From assembly GCF_000430825.1 (NCBI RefSeq), contig NZ_KE387263.1, positions 62,001 through 126,000 of the forward strand: a stretch of 64,000 nt of DNA, given 5' to 3'. Source of the DNA: Chryseobacterium daeguense DSM 19388. Lineage in GTDB: Bacteria; Bacteroidota; Bacteroidia; Flavobacteriales; Weeksellaceae. Shown here piece by piece: positions 50,616-60,050 of this stretch (position 1 is its first letter; the number at the start of each line of letters is the position of its first letter). Made by a program: the position numbers and the translations under genes. The notes under the pieces are model-generated. The model was not told where the DNA came from. It worked only from the letters and a program-made list of their open reading frames with translations, and searched no databases.

Positions 50616-52022
50616 TTAGTTTTGATATAAAGCTATATACTTCTGTGCCGATTTTTCCCACGCAAAATCAAAATTCATATTCGCCTGAATCAGATTCTCC
50701 ATTTCATCTTTCTGATTATAAACCAGCAGTGCCCTGTTCATTGCATGAATAATATCATCCACTCCGGGATAGGTAAAATTGATCCCTGCACCTCCGGTTG
50801 ATATATCTTCTACTGTATCCCTCAAACCTCCGGTATATCGCACAATCGGGATTGTCCCGTACCTCATGGAATACATCTGGTTTAGTCCGCATGGCTCTAC
50901 CCTTGAAGGCATAAACAAAAAGTCAGCCGAAGCGTATATTTTATGCGAAAGATGTTCTTTATATCCCAAATCCAATGCAAAATTGGTGTAGGTATAGTCA
51001 TATTCTTTCAGCTTATTTTCAATATAAGAATTTCCTGAACCCAAAATCATAATATTCAAAGCGCCATAACTCTGCTTAATGCTTCTCCAGACAACATCGG
51101 GAAGGAAATCCGCCCCTTTTTCCGTTGCAAATCGCCCGATAAAGGCAAATAAAGGGAGCTCAGGCCTTAAACCATATTCTTTACAAAGCTTCTCCTTATT
51201 TTTTTTCTTTTGAGCAATGGCATTTTTAACTGTATAATTAAAATCCAGCATCGGATCCGTTTCCGGGTTCCAGACTTCAGTATCAATTCCGTTGATAATT
51301 CCGTAAGCTTTTCCAAACTCATCCCGAACCAGGCTTTCAAGTCCCCTGAAGCTTATATAAAGCTCTTCAAGATATCCTTGCGAAACCGTTGTAAAAGCAC
51401 TTGAACATTTAATCATGCTTGCCAGAGGATTGATTAATCCGTTCCAGTCCATCATTCCCCATTTGTACTGATCAAAAGACGGCATATAATTCGCCATTTC
51501 CCAGCTCATCATTCCCTGATATTCACCGTTATGAATGGTTCCAATGGTTTTTACCCCTTTTAGAAACGAAAACTCCGGACAATACTCAATCATAAAAGGA
51601 ACCAATCCTGTATGATAATCGTGACAGTGAAGAATATCCGGCCGTATTCCCATTGCACTCAGCCAATGCAGCGCACCGTGCTGAAATGCCAGAAACTGAA
51701 AGCTTTCATCCTGATATCCGTAAGGATTATCCCGATCTAAAAGCCCGGGAATTTTTACCATATACAGTTCAAATCCCAAAACGTTGGTTTTCTCCTTTAA
51801 AACCTGTACCTGAAGCATATTCGGCCCCTGATGAATGAAGCCATTAAAAACTATGTCAAACTCGTGATCATATACAAAAGATTTGTTGTACCAAGGCATA
51901 ACTACTTTCGCGTCAATGTCTTTAATTTTATTCTGATACTTAGGTAAAGCTCCAACTACATCGGCCAAACCTCCTACTTTTGCTACCGGATAACATTCCG
52001 TACTTAGATGATAAATTACCAT
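50616..52022 (-). CDS. glgA: Glycogen synthase (GT5)
   Basis: 468 residues. Starts MVIYHLSTECYPVAKVGGLADVVGALPKY, the ADP-glucose-binding KxGGL loop. The C-terminal Rossmann half has FIGRFATEKGADFLPDVV and MPSRVEPCGLNQMYSMRYG with the catalytic Glu. Extends alpha-1,4-glucan from ADP-glucose. 7 bases after glgB. Confidence 0.96.
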   Translation of the reverse strand: MVIYHLSTECYPVAKVGGLADVVGALPKYQNKIKDIDAKVVMPWYNKSFVYDHEFDIVFNGFIHQGPNMLQVQVLKEKTNVLGFELYMVKIPGLLDRDNPYGYQDESFQFLAFQHGALHWLSAMGIRPDILHCHDYHTGLVPFMIEYCPEFSFLKGVKTIGTIHNGEYQGMMSWEMANYMPSFDQYKWGMMDWNGLINPLASMIKCSSAFTTVSQGYLEELYISFRGLESLVRDEFGKAYGIINGIDTEVWNPETDPMLDFNYTVKNAIAQKKKNKEKLCKEYGLRPELPLFAFIGRFATEKGADFLPDVVWRSIKQSYGALNIMILGSGNSYIENKLKEYDYTYTNFALDLGYKEHLSHKIYASADFLFMPSRVEPCGLNQMYSMRYGTIPIVRYTGGLRDTVEDISTGGAGINFTYPGVDDIIHAMNRALLVYNQKDEMENLIQANMNFDFAWEKSAQKYIALYQN

Positions 52023-52029
52023 TTTCGTC

Positions 52030-53976
52030 TTATCTTTTGTGTTGCTTGATTCTGTTTTGTCTGTATTTTTTATCTTTCTTCTTTAAAATAATTCCGGCCA
52101 GCGGCGGCAATTTTAAGGTGATAGACTTCTGATGCCCCATATAGTCTTCAAACTGTTCATTAAGTATTTCAGCCTCTACTCCGCTTCCTGCATATTTCCT
52201 GTCATCAGAATTGAGGACTACCTCCCAGTGGCTTCCGGCACCTACCCCAATTTTATAATCTAAAACTCTTGGAGTAAGGTTTAAAACCACCATAAAAACA
52301 TCATCCTTTCTTTTCCCTTTCCTTAAATAAATGTAAACCGAATTATCCGCATCATCCGCCTGCACCCATTCGAACCCGTAATGATTGAACTGATTTTCGT
52401 AAAAAGCAGTTTCATATCTGTATATCTGATTTAAATCCTTAACTAAAGTCTGCAAACCTTTATGAACAGGGAATTGGAGCAAATGCCAGTCCAGGCTCTG
52501 GGTAAAATTCCATTCACTGGTCTGCCCGAATTCATCCCCCATGAAGAGCAGTTTTGCGCCCGGATGCGTAAACATATATACATATAAGGCCCGGAGATTG
52601 GCAAATTTCTGCCTTTCATCGCCTTTCATTTTATAAATCAAACTCGCTTTTCCATGCACTACTTCATCGTGAGAGAGAGGCATCATATAATTTTCATTAT
52701 ACATATACATAGAAGCAAAAGTGAGCTTATGATGATGAAATTTCCTGCCGATAGGATCTACCTTAAAATAATCCAGCGTATCATGCATCCAGCCCATCAT
52801 CCATTTCATACCAAATCCCACACCACCATCGTGAACAGGTTTTGTAAGCATAGGAAAATCTGAGCTTTCTTCTGCAATTGTAATGATATTATCCCCAAAT
52901 TCTTTATAAACAGCCGTATTGAACTCCTGCAAAAAAGTTTTTGCTTCAAGGTTCACATTTCCTCCGTAAATATTAGGTTCCCATTCCCCTTCATTTCTTG
53001 AATAATCAAGATGAAGCATGGAAGTGACAGCATCCACACGAAGTCCGTCAATATGATAACGCTCCAGCCAGAACATTGCATTAGAAATCAAAAAAGATTT
53101 CACTTCATTTCTTCCGTAATTAAAAATATATGATTTCCAGTCGGGATGAAAGCCTTTCCTCGGATCTTCGTGTTCGTAAAGATAAGAACCGTCAAAACGG
53201 TGTAAACCATTCGCATCACCCGGAAAATGAGAAGGAACCCAATCCAGAATAACTCCAATATCGTTCTTATGAAGCTCATCAATTAAAAACATAAGATCCT
53301 GCGGAGACCCGAACCTTGATGTAGCCGCATAAAATCCTGTAATCTGGTAACCCCAGCTCGGATCATACGGATATTCCATTACCGGCATAAACTCCACATG
53401 TGTAAAGCCCATTTCCTTGATATAAGGAATCAATTTTTCGGCAATATCTCTGTAATTTAAAAATCGTTCAGGATCATTTTCATATCTGAGCCATGAGCCC
53501 AAATGCATTTCGTACACAGAAATAGGTGCATTAAGGGTATTTTTTTTCCAGCGGTTTGCCAGCCAGTCTTTATCATTCCATTCGTACCAGGTTGTGGAAA
53601 CCAGCGATGCCGCCTGAATATTCTGTTCCCAGCTCAGGGCATACGGATCACTTTTTTCGAGAATTTCTCCAAAAGCAGTCTCCACCGCATATTTGTACAA
53701 CGTTCCCCAGGTAAGTCCTGCAATAAAACCTTCCCAAATCCCCGATTCGTCCCAGCGCGGAAACAAAATGTGGTCTTTGTGGTTCCAATTATTAAAATTG
53801 CCAATTACTGAAACTTTTTTTGCATTTGGAGCCCAAACCGAAAAATAAACACCTTTTACACCGTCTTTTTCCGCAGAATGTGCACCAAATTTATCATACA
53901 GCTTATAATGTTTACCCTCCTTAAAAAGGTAAATATCCTGATCCGTAAAAAGTGTATAAGTTTTAACCGAATTCAT
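52030..53976 (-). CDS. glgB: 1,4-alpha-glucan branching enzyme (GH13)
   Basis: Start at ATG 53976 (a GTG codon precedes it directly). 648 residues. CBM48 domain with YFSVWAPNAKKVSVIGNFNNWN, then the GH13 barrel: VILDWVPSHF, DGLRVDAVTSML with the nucleophile Asp, and LPLSHDEVVHGK. TIAEESSDFP holds the acid/base Glu. Adds alpha-1,6 branches. First gene of glgB-glgA-glgC. Confidence 0.96.
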   Translation of the reverse strand: MNSVKTYTLFTDQDIYLFKEGKHYKLYDKFGAHSAEKDGVKGVYFSVWAPNAKKVSVIGNFNNWNHKDHILFPRWDESGIWEGFIAGLTWGTLYKYAVETAFGEILEKSDPYALSWEQNIQAASLVSTTWYEWNDKDWLANRWKKNTLNAPISVYEMHLGSWLRYENDPERFLNYRDIAEKLIPYIKEMGFTHVEFMPVMEYPYDPSWGYQITGFYAATSRFGSPQDLMFLIDELHKNDIGVILDWVPSHFPGDANGLHRFDGSYLYEHEDPRKGFHPDWKSYIFNYGRNEVKSFLISNAMFWLERYHIDGLRVDAVTSMLHLDYSRNEGEWEPNIYGGNVNLEAKTFLQEFNTAVYKEFGDNIITIAEESSDFPMLTKPVHDGGVGFGMKWMMGWMHDTLDYFKVDPIGRKFHHHKLTFASMYMYNENYMMPLSHDEVVHGKASLIYKMKGDERQKFANLRALYVYMFTHPGAKLLFMGDEFGQTSEWNFTQSLDWHLLQFPVHKGLQTLVKDLNQIYRYETAFYENQFNHYGFEWVQADDADNSVYIYLRKGKRKDDVFMVVLNLTPRVLDYKIGVGAGSHWEVVLNSDDRKYAGSGVEAEILNEQFEDYMGHQKSITLKLPPLAGIILKKKDKKYRQNRIKQHKR

Positions 53977-54189
53977 CACGGTTTTTAATTTAATTTTTAT
54001 TTTTCTTGAAACTACGAAAAATTATCCACAAAAAACGTTAAATATTGTTGAAATAATCATCATCACTGTTGTTTCAGCACCTTGCTTCTTTCAAATATAT
54101 CATTTTTTCTTTCACCACGTATTGAATTTTAAAAATTATCTGTATTAAAGATTTTTTATAAATTTAGCGGTTAAATTTTATGAGAACAC

Positions 54190-55320
54190 ATGATGAGGTT
54201 TGAACTTTATACGGCAGAAACAGACGACAGGAAAATATATATCACCGGAAATTTCAATGGCTGGAACCCTAAAGATGCACGCTATCAGCTTAATCAGACA
54301 GATTCCAACAATTATTTCATTGAGCTCGGAAGCGATATTTTGCCGGACGTTATAGAATATAAATTTACGAAAGGCGGTTGGGAAAACGTAGAGCTGGACA
54401 AATACGGAAGCATCACACCCAACAGGAAAGTTGCAAAATCTCAGGGAAAAACTTCAGACACCATAGAAAAATGGAGACTGAACTGGGGCCCTTTCAAAAA
54501 AGAATATTTCCCGATCGCGGAAATCATTTCTGAGGAATTTTATATCCCTCAGCTTGAGCGCTACCGGAAAGTCTGGGCGCTTTTGCCTTATGATTATTAT
54601 ATTTCACAAAAAAGCTATCCTGTTTTGTATCTCCAGGATGCACAGAACTTATTCAATGAAGGAAGCGGTTACGGAAACTGGGAAATTGATAAAAAGCTGT
54701 CCATTTTAGCAGAATACGGACGTGGTGATGTGATTATTATTGCCATAGAACACGGCAGCGAAGAGAGAATTAAAGAATATATTTTCGATAATGATAATGT
54801 GGCGAATGGTTCGGAAGGGAAAAAATACATCCGTTTCATTACAGACACCCTAAAACCTTATGTGGATGAAAATTACCGCACCAAAAAAGACAGGGAAAAC
54901 ACAGGAATCGGCGGAAGCTCTTTAGGGGCTTTAATCAGTATTTACAGCGGCTTTCTTTACCCTGAAGTATATTCAAAATTATTGATTTTCTCACCGTCAC
55001 TCTGGGTAGAGCCGAACAATAATTTCCCGATGATGAATTTCCGTACACCGTTTAAAACAAAAATTTATTTGTACGGAGGCGGACAGGAAGGTTCCAAAAT
55101 GGTTAAAAGAATCCACATTTTTGAAGAATATTTAAAACGCTGGGAAAAGAAAAATCTTTTCGATTTTGAATTTAAAACCAATATCAATCCGGAAGGAACG
55201 CACAGCGAATTCTACTGGTCGCAGGAATTTCCCAGAGCCATAGAATGGCTGTTTTACAACAACACGGAAAATCCTGTGGAAGTAAAGCCGCATCAGGAAA
55301 ATATTAAAAAGTCTGTTTAA
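54190..55320 (+). CDS. Esterase-type alpha/beta hydrolase with N-terminal glycogen-binding (CBM48-like) domain
   Basis: 376 residues. Residues 1-95 resemble a CBM48/E-set module (KIYITGNFNGWNPKDARYQL). Residues 110-360 form a putative esterase of the enterochelin-esterase/antigen-85 type, with the nucleophile elbow GIGGSSLGALIS and the late HSEFYWSQEF supplying His. Divergent from glgB. The carbohydrate module suggests an ester- or glucan-associated substrate. No signal peptide is evident, so probably cytoplasmic. Confidence 0.82.
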   Translation: MMRFELYTAETDDRKIYITGNFNGWNPKDARYQLNQTDSNNYFIELGSDILPDVIEYKFTKGGWENVELDKYGSITPNRKVAKSQGKTSDTIEKWRLNWGPFKKEYFPIAEIISEEFYIPQLERYRKVWALLPYDYYISQKSYPVLYLQDAQNLFNEGSGYGNWEIDKKLSILAEYGRGDVIIIAIEHGSEERIKEYIFDNDNVANGSEGKKYIRFITDTLKPYVDENYRTKKDRENTGIGGSSLGALISIYSGFLYPEVYSKLLIFSPSLWVEPNNNFPMMNFRTPFKTKIYLYGGGQEGSKMVKRIHIFEEYLKRWEKKNLFDFEFKTNINPEGTHSEFYWSQEFPRAIEWLFYNNTENPVEVKPHQENIKKSV

Positions 55321-55327
55321 CTGATAA

Positions 55328-55446
55328 AATTTAACCGCAAAAGCTACAAAGACTAAAAAAAATAGTAAGTTTAATAATTTGAAAACTGAAGTTTACAAAA
55401 TCATTTTAAATCTTTATGTTCTTTGCGTTAAAAACGTTCAATCAAG
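55328..55446. repeat. Decayed TTAACCGCAAA-type inverted repeat
   Basis: TTTAACCGCAAAAGCTACAA at the left and TTATGTTCTTTGCGTTAAA at the right are weak inverted arms, as in a Bacteroidota repeat I recall (AACCGCAAAG...CTTTGCGGTT). Confidence 0.5.
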
Positions 55447-55460
55447 ATTAAAAATTAACT

Positions 55461-56876
55461 ATGAAATTAATCAACAAAAAAAATAAAAATTACACCCAGG
55501 TTTTCCATCTTTTCACCGAAGAAGAATGGACCAAAACCGGTAAAAATTTCAGTAAAAACATTTCCGTTTTTTTTACCGGCAAAAAAAATGAAGTTTTCAT
55601 CAATGCTCACGAAGAAGGCATTACCTACTTTATCGGACTGGGAAAATCTTCACTGCAGAATTTTGAAGTTCAGCAGGTGGCCGTTAAATTTTCACAAACG
55701 CAAAAAAGAAATCTTCAGGCCGTTCCTACATTGGTTTTAGCAGATTTCATGAACGAAAAGCAATTTGAAGAATTTGTAAAAGGGCTTTTCTTAGGAACCT
55801 ACAATTACCCTTTCGAGAAAACTCATCCTGTCTGGAATGAAAAATTTGAGCTTCATTTTGAAAATTTAAGCCAGAAAAAACTGGATGCAATTAATCAAAA
55901 ATCGGAAGCTTTATGTAACGGACAAATCGCCTGTCAGGACTGGCTGAATAAACCCGCCAATCTTAAAAATCCTGATATTTTCAGCTTATATTTAAAAAAT
56001 ACTGCTAAAAAATACAGTTTAAAATACACCTCGTTCAACAGAAAAAAATGTGAAGAACTCGGATTAGGAGCTTATCTTTCTGTAAATCAAGGAAGTACTT
56101 ATGATGCCGCTTTTACTATTTTAGAATATAAAACCAATGTGAAAAACGCTAAAACGTTCGGACTGGTGGGTAAATGCGTGTTGTTCGACACCGGCGGAAT
56201 TTCCCTGAAAGACCATACCAATATGCATTACATGAAATCCGACATGGGAGGTGCAACGGCTGTTTTGGGAACACTGATTTATGCCGCAGAAATGCAACTT
56301 CCGGTAAATATTGTCGCCATTTTGCCCATTACGGATAACGCCATTTCAGAAAAAGCATTTCTTCCGAGCGACGTGATTACCGCCTACAATGGTAAAACAA
56401 TTGAAGTGCTGAATACCGATGCAGAAGGAAGAATGATCCTTGCAGACGGGCTTTCTTATATGGTAAAAAACTTCAAAACAGACTTTCTGATTGATCTGGC
56501 GACATTAACGGGAAGTTCCGTAAGGATGTTCGGTGATACTTGCGGGGCGCTATTTTCCAATGATGAAGAATTAAAAAATTTATTAATAAAAACCGGTGAT
56601 AAAACCAATCAAAGGATGTGGAATATGCCGTTATGGGATATTTGGAATGACGATATCAAATCTGATGTTGCAGACATGAAGAACATTTCCATGAAGCCCA
56701 TTGGCGACTGTATTATTGCCGCAAAATTTCTGGAACAATTCATTGAAAACCATCCGAAATGGGCACATCTTGACATCGCAGGTGTAGCATTTGGAAGCGT
56801 GGGTTATGCCAGAGAAAAGGCTGCAACCGGCTTTGGAGTACAATTATTGACAGATTTAATCGAAAATTATCACTAA
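55461..56876 (+). CDS. M17 leucyl aminopeptidase family protein
   Basis: 471 residues. The C-terminal catalytic half has the M17 hallmarks FDTGGISLKDHTNMHYMKSD (Lys and Asp metal site) and VLNTDAEGRMILADGLSY (the NTDAEGRL motif, with M in place of L). PNQ/PAN-type spacer KPANLKNPD is near the middle. A two-zinc cytoplasmic aminopeptidase. It leads into the ATP-grasp cluster, and such peptidases occur in other peptide-ligase clusters. Confidence 0.93.
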   Translation: MKLINKKNKNYTQVFHLFTEEEWTKTGKNFSKNISVFFTGKKNEVFINAHEEGITYFIGLGKSSLQNFEVQQVAVKFSQTQKRNLQAVPTLVLADFMNEKQFEEFVKGLFLGTYNYPFEKTHPVWNEKFELHFENLSQKKLDAINQKSEALCNGQIACQDWLNKPANLKNPDIFSLYLKNTAKKYSLKYTSFNRKKCEELGLGAYLSVNQGSTYDAAFTILEYKTNVKNAKTFGLVGKCVLFDTGGISLKDHTNMHYMKSDMGGATAVLGTLIYAAEMQLPVNIVAILPITDNAISEKAFLPSDVITAYNGKTIEVLNTDAEGRMILADGLSYMVKNFKTDFLIDLATLTGSSVRMFGDTCGALFSNDEELKNLLIKTGDKTNQRMWNMPLWDIWNDDIKSDVADMKNISMKPIGDCIIAAKFLEQFIENHPKWAHLDIAGVAFGSVGYAREKAATGFGVQLLTDLIENYH

Positions 56877-56980
56877 AAATTAGTTTATTACAAAAATTCT
56901 CTGTATAATTGATAGAAGAATTTTCAAATACGCATTTTATTCCGGATTTTCATATTAAATAATTAATAGAAAATCTCTTT

Positions 56981-56988
56981 TATTTTTG
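56981..56988 (+). promoter_or_regulatory. -7 element ahead of the ligase cluster
   Basis: TATTTTTG, 29 bases before the ATG at 57018. Confidence 0.55.
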
Positions 56989-57017
56989 AAAATTTATCAA
57001 TATTAAAAAAACATTAT

Positions 57018-58229
57018 ATGGAGGAGAAATCAATAGTATGTATTTCGTGCTATTACAAGGGCTATGACTTCATGGACGAAATGAAAAAGCTCGGTAATAA
57101 AATAATCTTAGTTACATCCGAAAACCTTAAAGACAAAAACTGGCCTTGGCACGCCATAGACGAAGTATTCTATATGCCAGAAATGAAGCCGTCCGTATGG
57201 AATCTGGATCATCTTGTTCAGGGATTTTCCCACCTGATGCAAACCAGAAAAGTGGATGCCGTAGTAGCTCTGGATGATTATGATGTTGAAAAAGCGGCGC
57301 TTATCCGGGAAACTTTCCGTATTCCGGGAATGGGACAGACAACACACCGTTATTTCAGGGATAAACTGGCGATGCGTCAGAAAGCAAAAGATTCAGGGAT
57401 CAATGTTCCGGAATTCACGGCTGTCTTTAATAATGATGAGGTTAATCATTTTGTTGAAAATGTACCTGCACCATGGGTTTTGAAGCCGCGTTCAGAAGCT
57501 TCTGCATCTGGGATTAAAAAGCTCAGCTCCAAAGAAGAACTTTGGGATGCCCTGAATTCCCTCGGAGAAGAACGACACCTTTTCCTCCTTGAAAGCTTCA
57601 AGCCGGGTGATGTATACCATGTTGACAGCCTTACATTTAATAAAGAAATTATTTTTACATCGGCCTCAAAATATCTGGCTCCGCCTATGCAGGTTTCTCA
57701 TGAAGGAGGGGTTTTCAGAACAAAGACATTAGGAAGATATTCCGATGAATTTAAGGCCCTTGAAAAGATTAATTCAAAAGTTTTATTAAGTTTCGGGCTG
57801 CTGAACGGCGCGACACACACAGAATTTATCAGAAGTAAGGAAGATGGAAAATACTATTTCCTTGAAACATCTTCCAGGGTTGGTGGTGCACATATTCCTG
57901 ATCTTGTGGAGGCTTCCAGCAATATCAATATCTGGAGAGAATGGGCAAAAATAGAAGATGCTTTGCTGAAAGGCAAAAAGTATGAAGTTTCCAAGTCTAC
58001 GGGATATTATTCTGGGTTGATTATTGCCTTAATTAAAGATAAAGAACCAGATTATAATGAATTCGAATGTATCGAAGCGGTGAAATTTTTACCGATCGAT
58101 TATCATGTAGGGATTGTTTATAAATCCAATGATTCTACTATTGTTCAGGAAAGATTAGACACGGCGGCAGAAAAAATACATGCAGAAATGCTCAATATCT
58201 TACCTCCGAAAGACAAACCGACAAGCTAA
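57018..58229 (+). CDS. ATP-grasp ligase (biotin-carboxylase-like)
   Basis: 403 residues. Preceded by a -7 box. N-terminal Rossmann-like part (VCISCYYKGYDFMDEMKKLG), then ATP-grasp: FRDKLAMRQKAKDSGINVPE, PWVLKPRSEASASGIKKLSS with the ATP-binding Lys, LFLLESFKPGDVYHVDS and the metal site YYFLETSSRVGGAH. Activates a carboxylate with ATP and joins it to an amine. First of three ligase-type genes here. Substrate unknown. Confidence 0.88.
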   Translation: MEEKSIVCISCYYKGYDFMDEMKKLGNKIILVTSENLKDKNWPWHAIDEVFYMPEMKPSVWNLDHLVQGFSHLMQTRKVDAVVALDDYDVEKAALIRETFRIPGMGQTTHRYFRDKLAMRQKAKDSGINVPEFTAVFNNDEVNHFVENVPAPWVLKPRSEASASGIKKLSSKEELWDALNSLGEERHLFLLESFKPGDVYHVDSLTFNKEIIFTSASKYLAPPMQVSHEGGVFRTKTLGRYSDEFKALEKINSKVLLSFGLLNGATHTEFIRSKEDGKYYFLETSSRVGGAHIPDLVEASSNINIWREWAKIEDALLKGKKYEVSKSTGYYSGLIIALIKDKEPDYNEFECIEAVKFLPIDYHVGIVYKSNDSTIVQERLDTAAEKIHAEMLNILPPKDKPTS

Positions 58230-58251
58230 GAGTTAGGAGTTAGGAGTTAGG
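58229..58251 (+). repeat. Short tandem repeat GAGTTAG x3
   Basis: AGAGTTAGGAGTTAGGAGTT contains three near-identical 7-base units, directly after the first ATP-grasp gene. Similar GGGTTAGG-like DNA follows the glycosyltransferase gene at 38914-38938. Confidence 0.6.
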
Positions 58252-58302
58252 AAAATTACTCAAAATCAATTATCATTTATCAACCATAATTTATAACAAA
58301 AA

Positions 58303-59016
58303 ATGCCGCAAATAGAGCATACAGATTATTACTCAAATATTTTAGGAATAAGCCTTAAGGTAGAAGTTACAGGACATTATGGCCATCCGATCATCATGTT
58401 TCCGACTTCTCAGGGACAATATACCCAAAATCACGATTTTCATCTTAACGGAAGTATCAACTGGTTTATTGAGCAGGGAAAAGTAAAGCTTTATAACATC
58501 CAGACCATCGACAGCTGGAGTTTTTATGACGAAAAAATTTCTCCCCAGCAAAGGATTAAAAATTACGAAAGATATGTGCAGTTTCTGATTCAGGAGTTTG
58601 TACCCTACATTCAGAAAATCCATAAAACGCACCGCGTAGCTGTGGCAGGAGCGAGTTTTGGAGGCTATCATGCCGCTAACTTCGCTTTCCGTTTTCCGGA
58701 TGTGGTTTCGCACCTTTTTTGCCTGTCGGGAGCGTTCAGCATAAGAAACTTTATGGATGGATATTCTGATGATCTGGTTTATTTTAACTGTCCGAGAGAA
58801 TTTGTAAGAAACGATGAAGCCTGGAAATACAAGCACATGCATATTGTTTTAAGCACTTCGGATCAGGATATCTGTAGGGATAAGAATATTGAAATGGCAG
58901 AAATTTTACGTTCAAAAGGAATTGATTTCTGGTATGATGAAAGAAAGTGGATCAATCATGACTGGCCGCTCTGGAGAATGGTTTTCCCAACTTTTATCGG
59001 AAACTTTTTCTCTTAA
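58303..59016 (+). CDS. Esterase-type alpha/beta hydrolase
   Basis: 237 residues with the nucleophile elbow VAGASFGGYHAANFAF (Ser about 119), YDERKWINHDWPLWR at the end with His, and an antigen-85/enterochelin-esterase style fold. No signal peptide. Encoded between two ATP-grasp genes, so it may hydrolyse or transfer an ester in the same pathway. Confidence 0.85.
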   Translation: MPQIEHTDYYSNILGISLKVEVTGHYGHPIIMFPTSQGQYTQNHDFHLNGSINWFIEQGKVKLYNIQTIDSWSFYDEKISPQQRIKNYERYVQFLIQEFVPYIQKIHKTHRVAVAGASFGGYHAANFAFRFPDVVSHLFCLSGAFSIRNFMDGYSDDLVYFNCPREFVRNDEAWKYKHMHIVLSTSDQDICRDKNIEMAEILRSKGIDFWYDERKWINHDWPLWRMVFPTFIGNFFS

Positions 59017-59066
59017 AAATAAATTTAAAATCAAATATTAATATAAAACATTAAAAAACATCAATT

Positions 59067-60020
59067 ATGACAAAAAAAGTAGGAATTCTGTTCGGTATGG
59101 AAGATACATTTCCTTGGGCATTTATCGATAAAGTAAATGAGCTGGGAGGCGGGGAAATCGTTGCTGAGCCTGTGACGATCGATAAACTGGAACAGGGAGC
59201 AGACTATGGTTATGCAGTAATTATCGACAGAATTTCGCAGGATGTTCCCTTCTACAGAGCTTATCTTAAAAATGCAGCTTTAAACGGAACGTATGTAATC
59301 AACAACCCCTTCTGGTGGAGCGCAGACGAAAAGTTTTTCAATAATGCGCTGATGTCAAAGCTTGGGATTCCTCTTCCCAAAACAGTTTTGCTTCCGTCAC
59401 ACGAAAGGCCGACAAATACTTCGGAAACATCATTCAGAAACCTGAAATTTCCTCACGATTGGGATTATATTTTTAATTATGTAGGATTTCCGGCGTATAT
59501 GAAACCTCATGACGGCGGCGGATGGAGAAACGTTTACCGCGTGGAAAACCCTGAAGATTTATGGGCAAAACTGGGCGAAACAGAACAACTGGTAATGATG
59601 GTTCAGGAAGAAATTATTTTTGACGATTATTACAGAGTGTATTGTTTAGGCAAAAAATATGTTCACATTATGCCTTACGAACCTAGAAATGCTCATCATT
59701 TAAGATATGCAACAACCCATCAGACACAAGGCGCAGAATTAGAAAAATTATTAAAAACAATTCATGATTATACCATTAAAATGAATGAAGCTCTCGGCTA
59801 TGATTTTAATACGGTAGAATTTGCGGTAAGAGACGGAATTCCTTATGCCATCGACTTCTGCAACCCGGCTCCGGATGCTGACAGAAACTCTGTGGGTGAA
59901 GAAAACTTTGCATGGATCGTGGAGCATTCTGCAAAATTAGCCATTGAAAAAGCAAAAGAATATGTTCCCGGAAAACCTAATATTTCATGGGGAACTTTTG
60001 TGAAAGATTCAGTAAAATAA
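59067..60020 (+). CDS. ATP-grasp-type ligase (second)
   Basis: 317 residues. ATP-grasp features: KLGIPLPKTVLLPSHERPT, FPAYMKPHDGGGWRNVYRVE with the Lys, QLVMMVQEEIIFDDYYRVYC, and VEFAVRDGIPYAIDFCNPAPD with the metal-binding Glu/Asp. More divergent than the 57018 protein. Lies 30 bases ahead of the carboxylate-amine ligase gene. Confidence 0.85.
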   Translation: MTKKVGILFGMEDTFPWAFIDKVNELGGGEIVAEPVTIDKLEQGADYGYAVIIDRISQDVPFYRAYLKNAALNGTYVINNPFWWSADEKFFNNALMSKLGIPLPKTVLLPSHERPTNTSETSFRNLKFPHDWDYIFNYVGFPAYMKPHDGGGWRNVYRVENPEDLWAKLGETEQLVMMVQEEIIFDDYYRVYCLGKKYVHIMPYEPRNAHHLRYATTHQTQGAELEKLLKTIHDYTIKMNEALGYDFNTVEFAVRDGIPYAIDFCNPAPDADRNSVGEENFAWIVEHSAKLAIEKAKEYVPGKPNISWGTFVKDSVK

Positions 60021-60050
60021 AACATAGAAAATAAAAAAGCACGAAAAAAA

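Noticed and set aside
58229..58251. GAGTTAG tandem repeat as a possible CRISPR-like or regulatory array
   Set aside because: Only three 7-base units with no spacers. Similar simple DNA occurs elsewhere between genes, so it is probably slippage.
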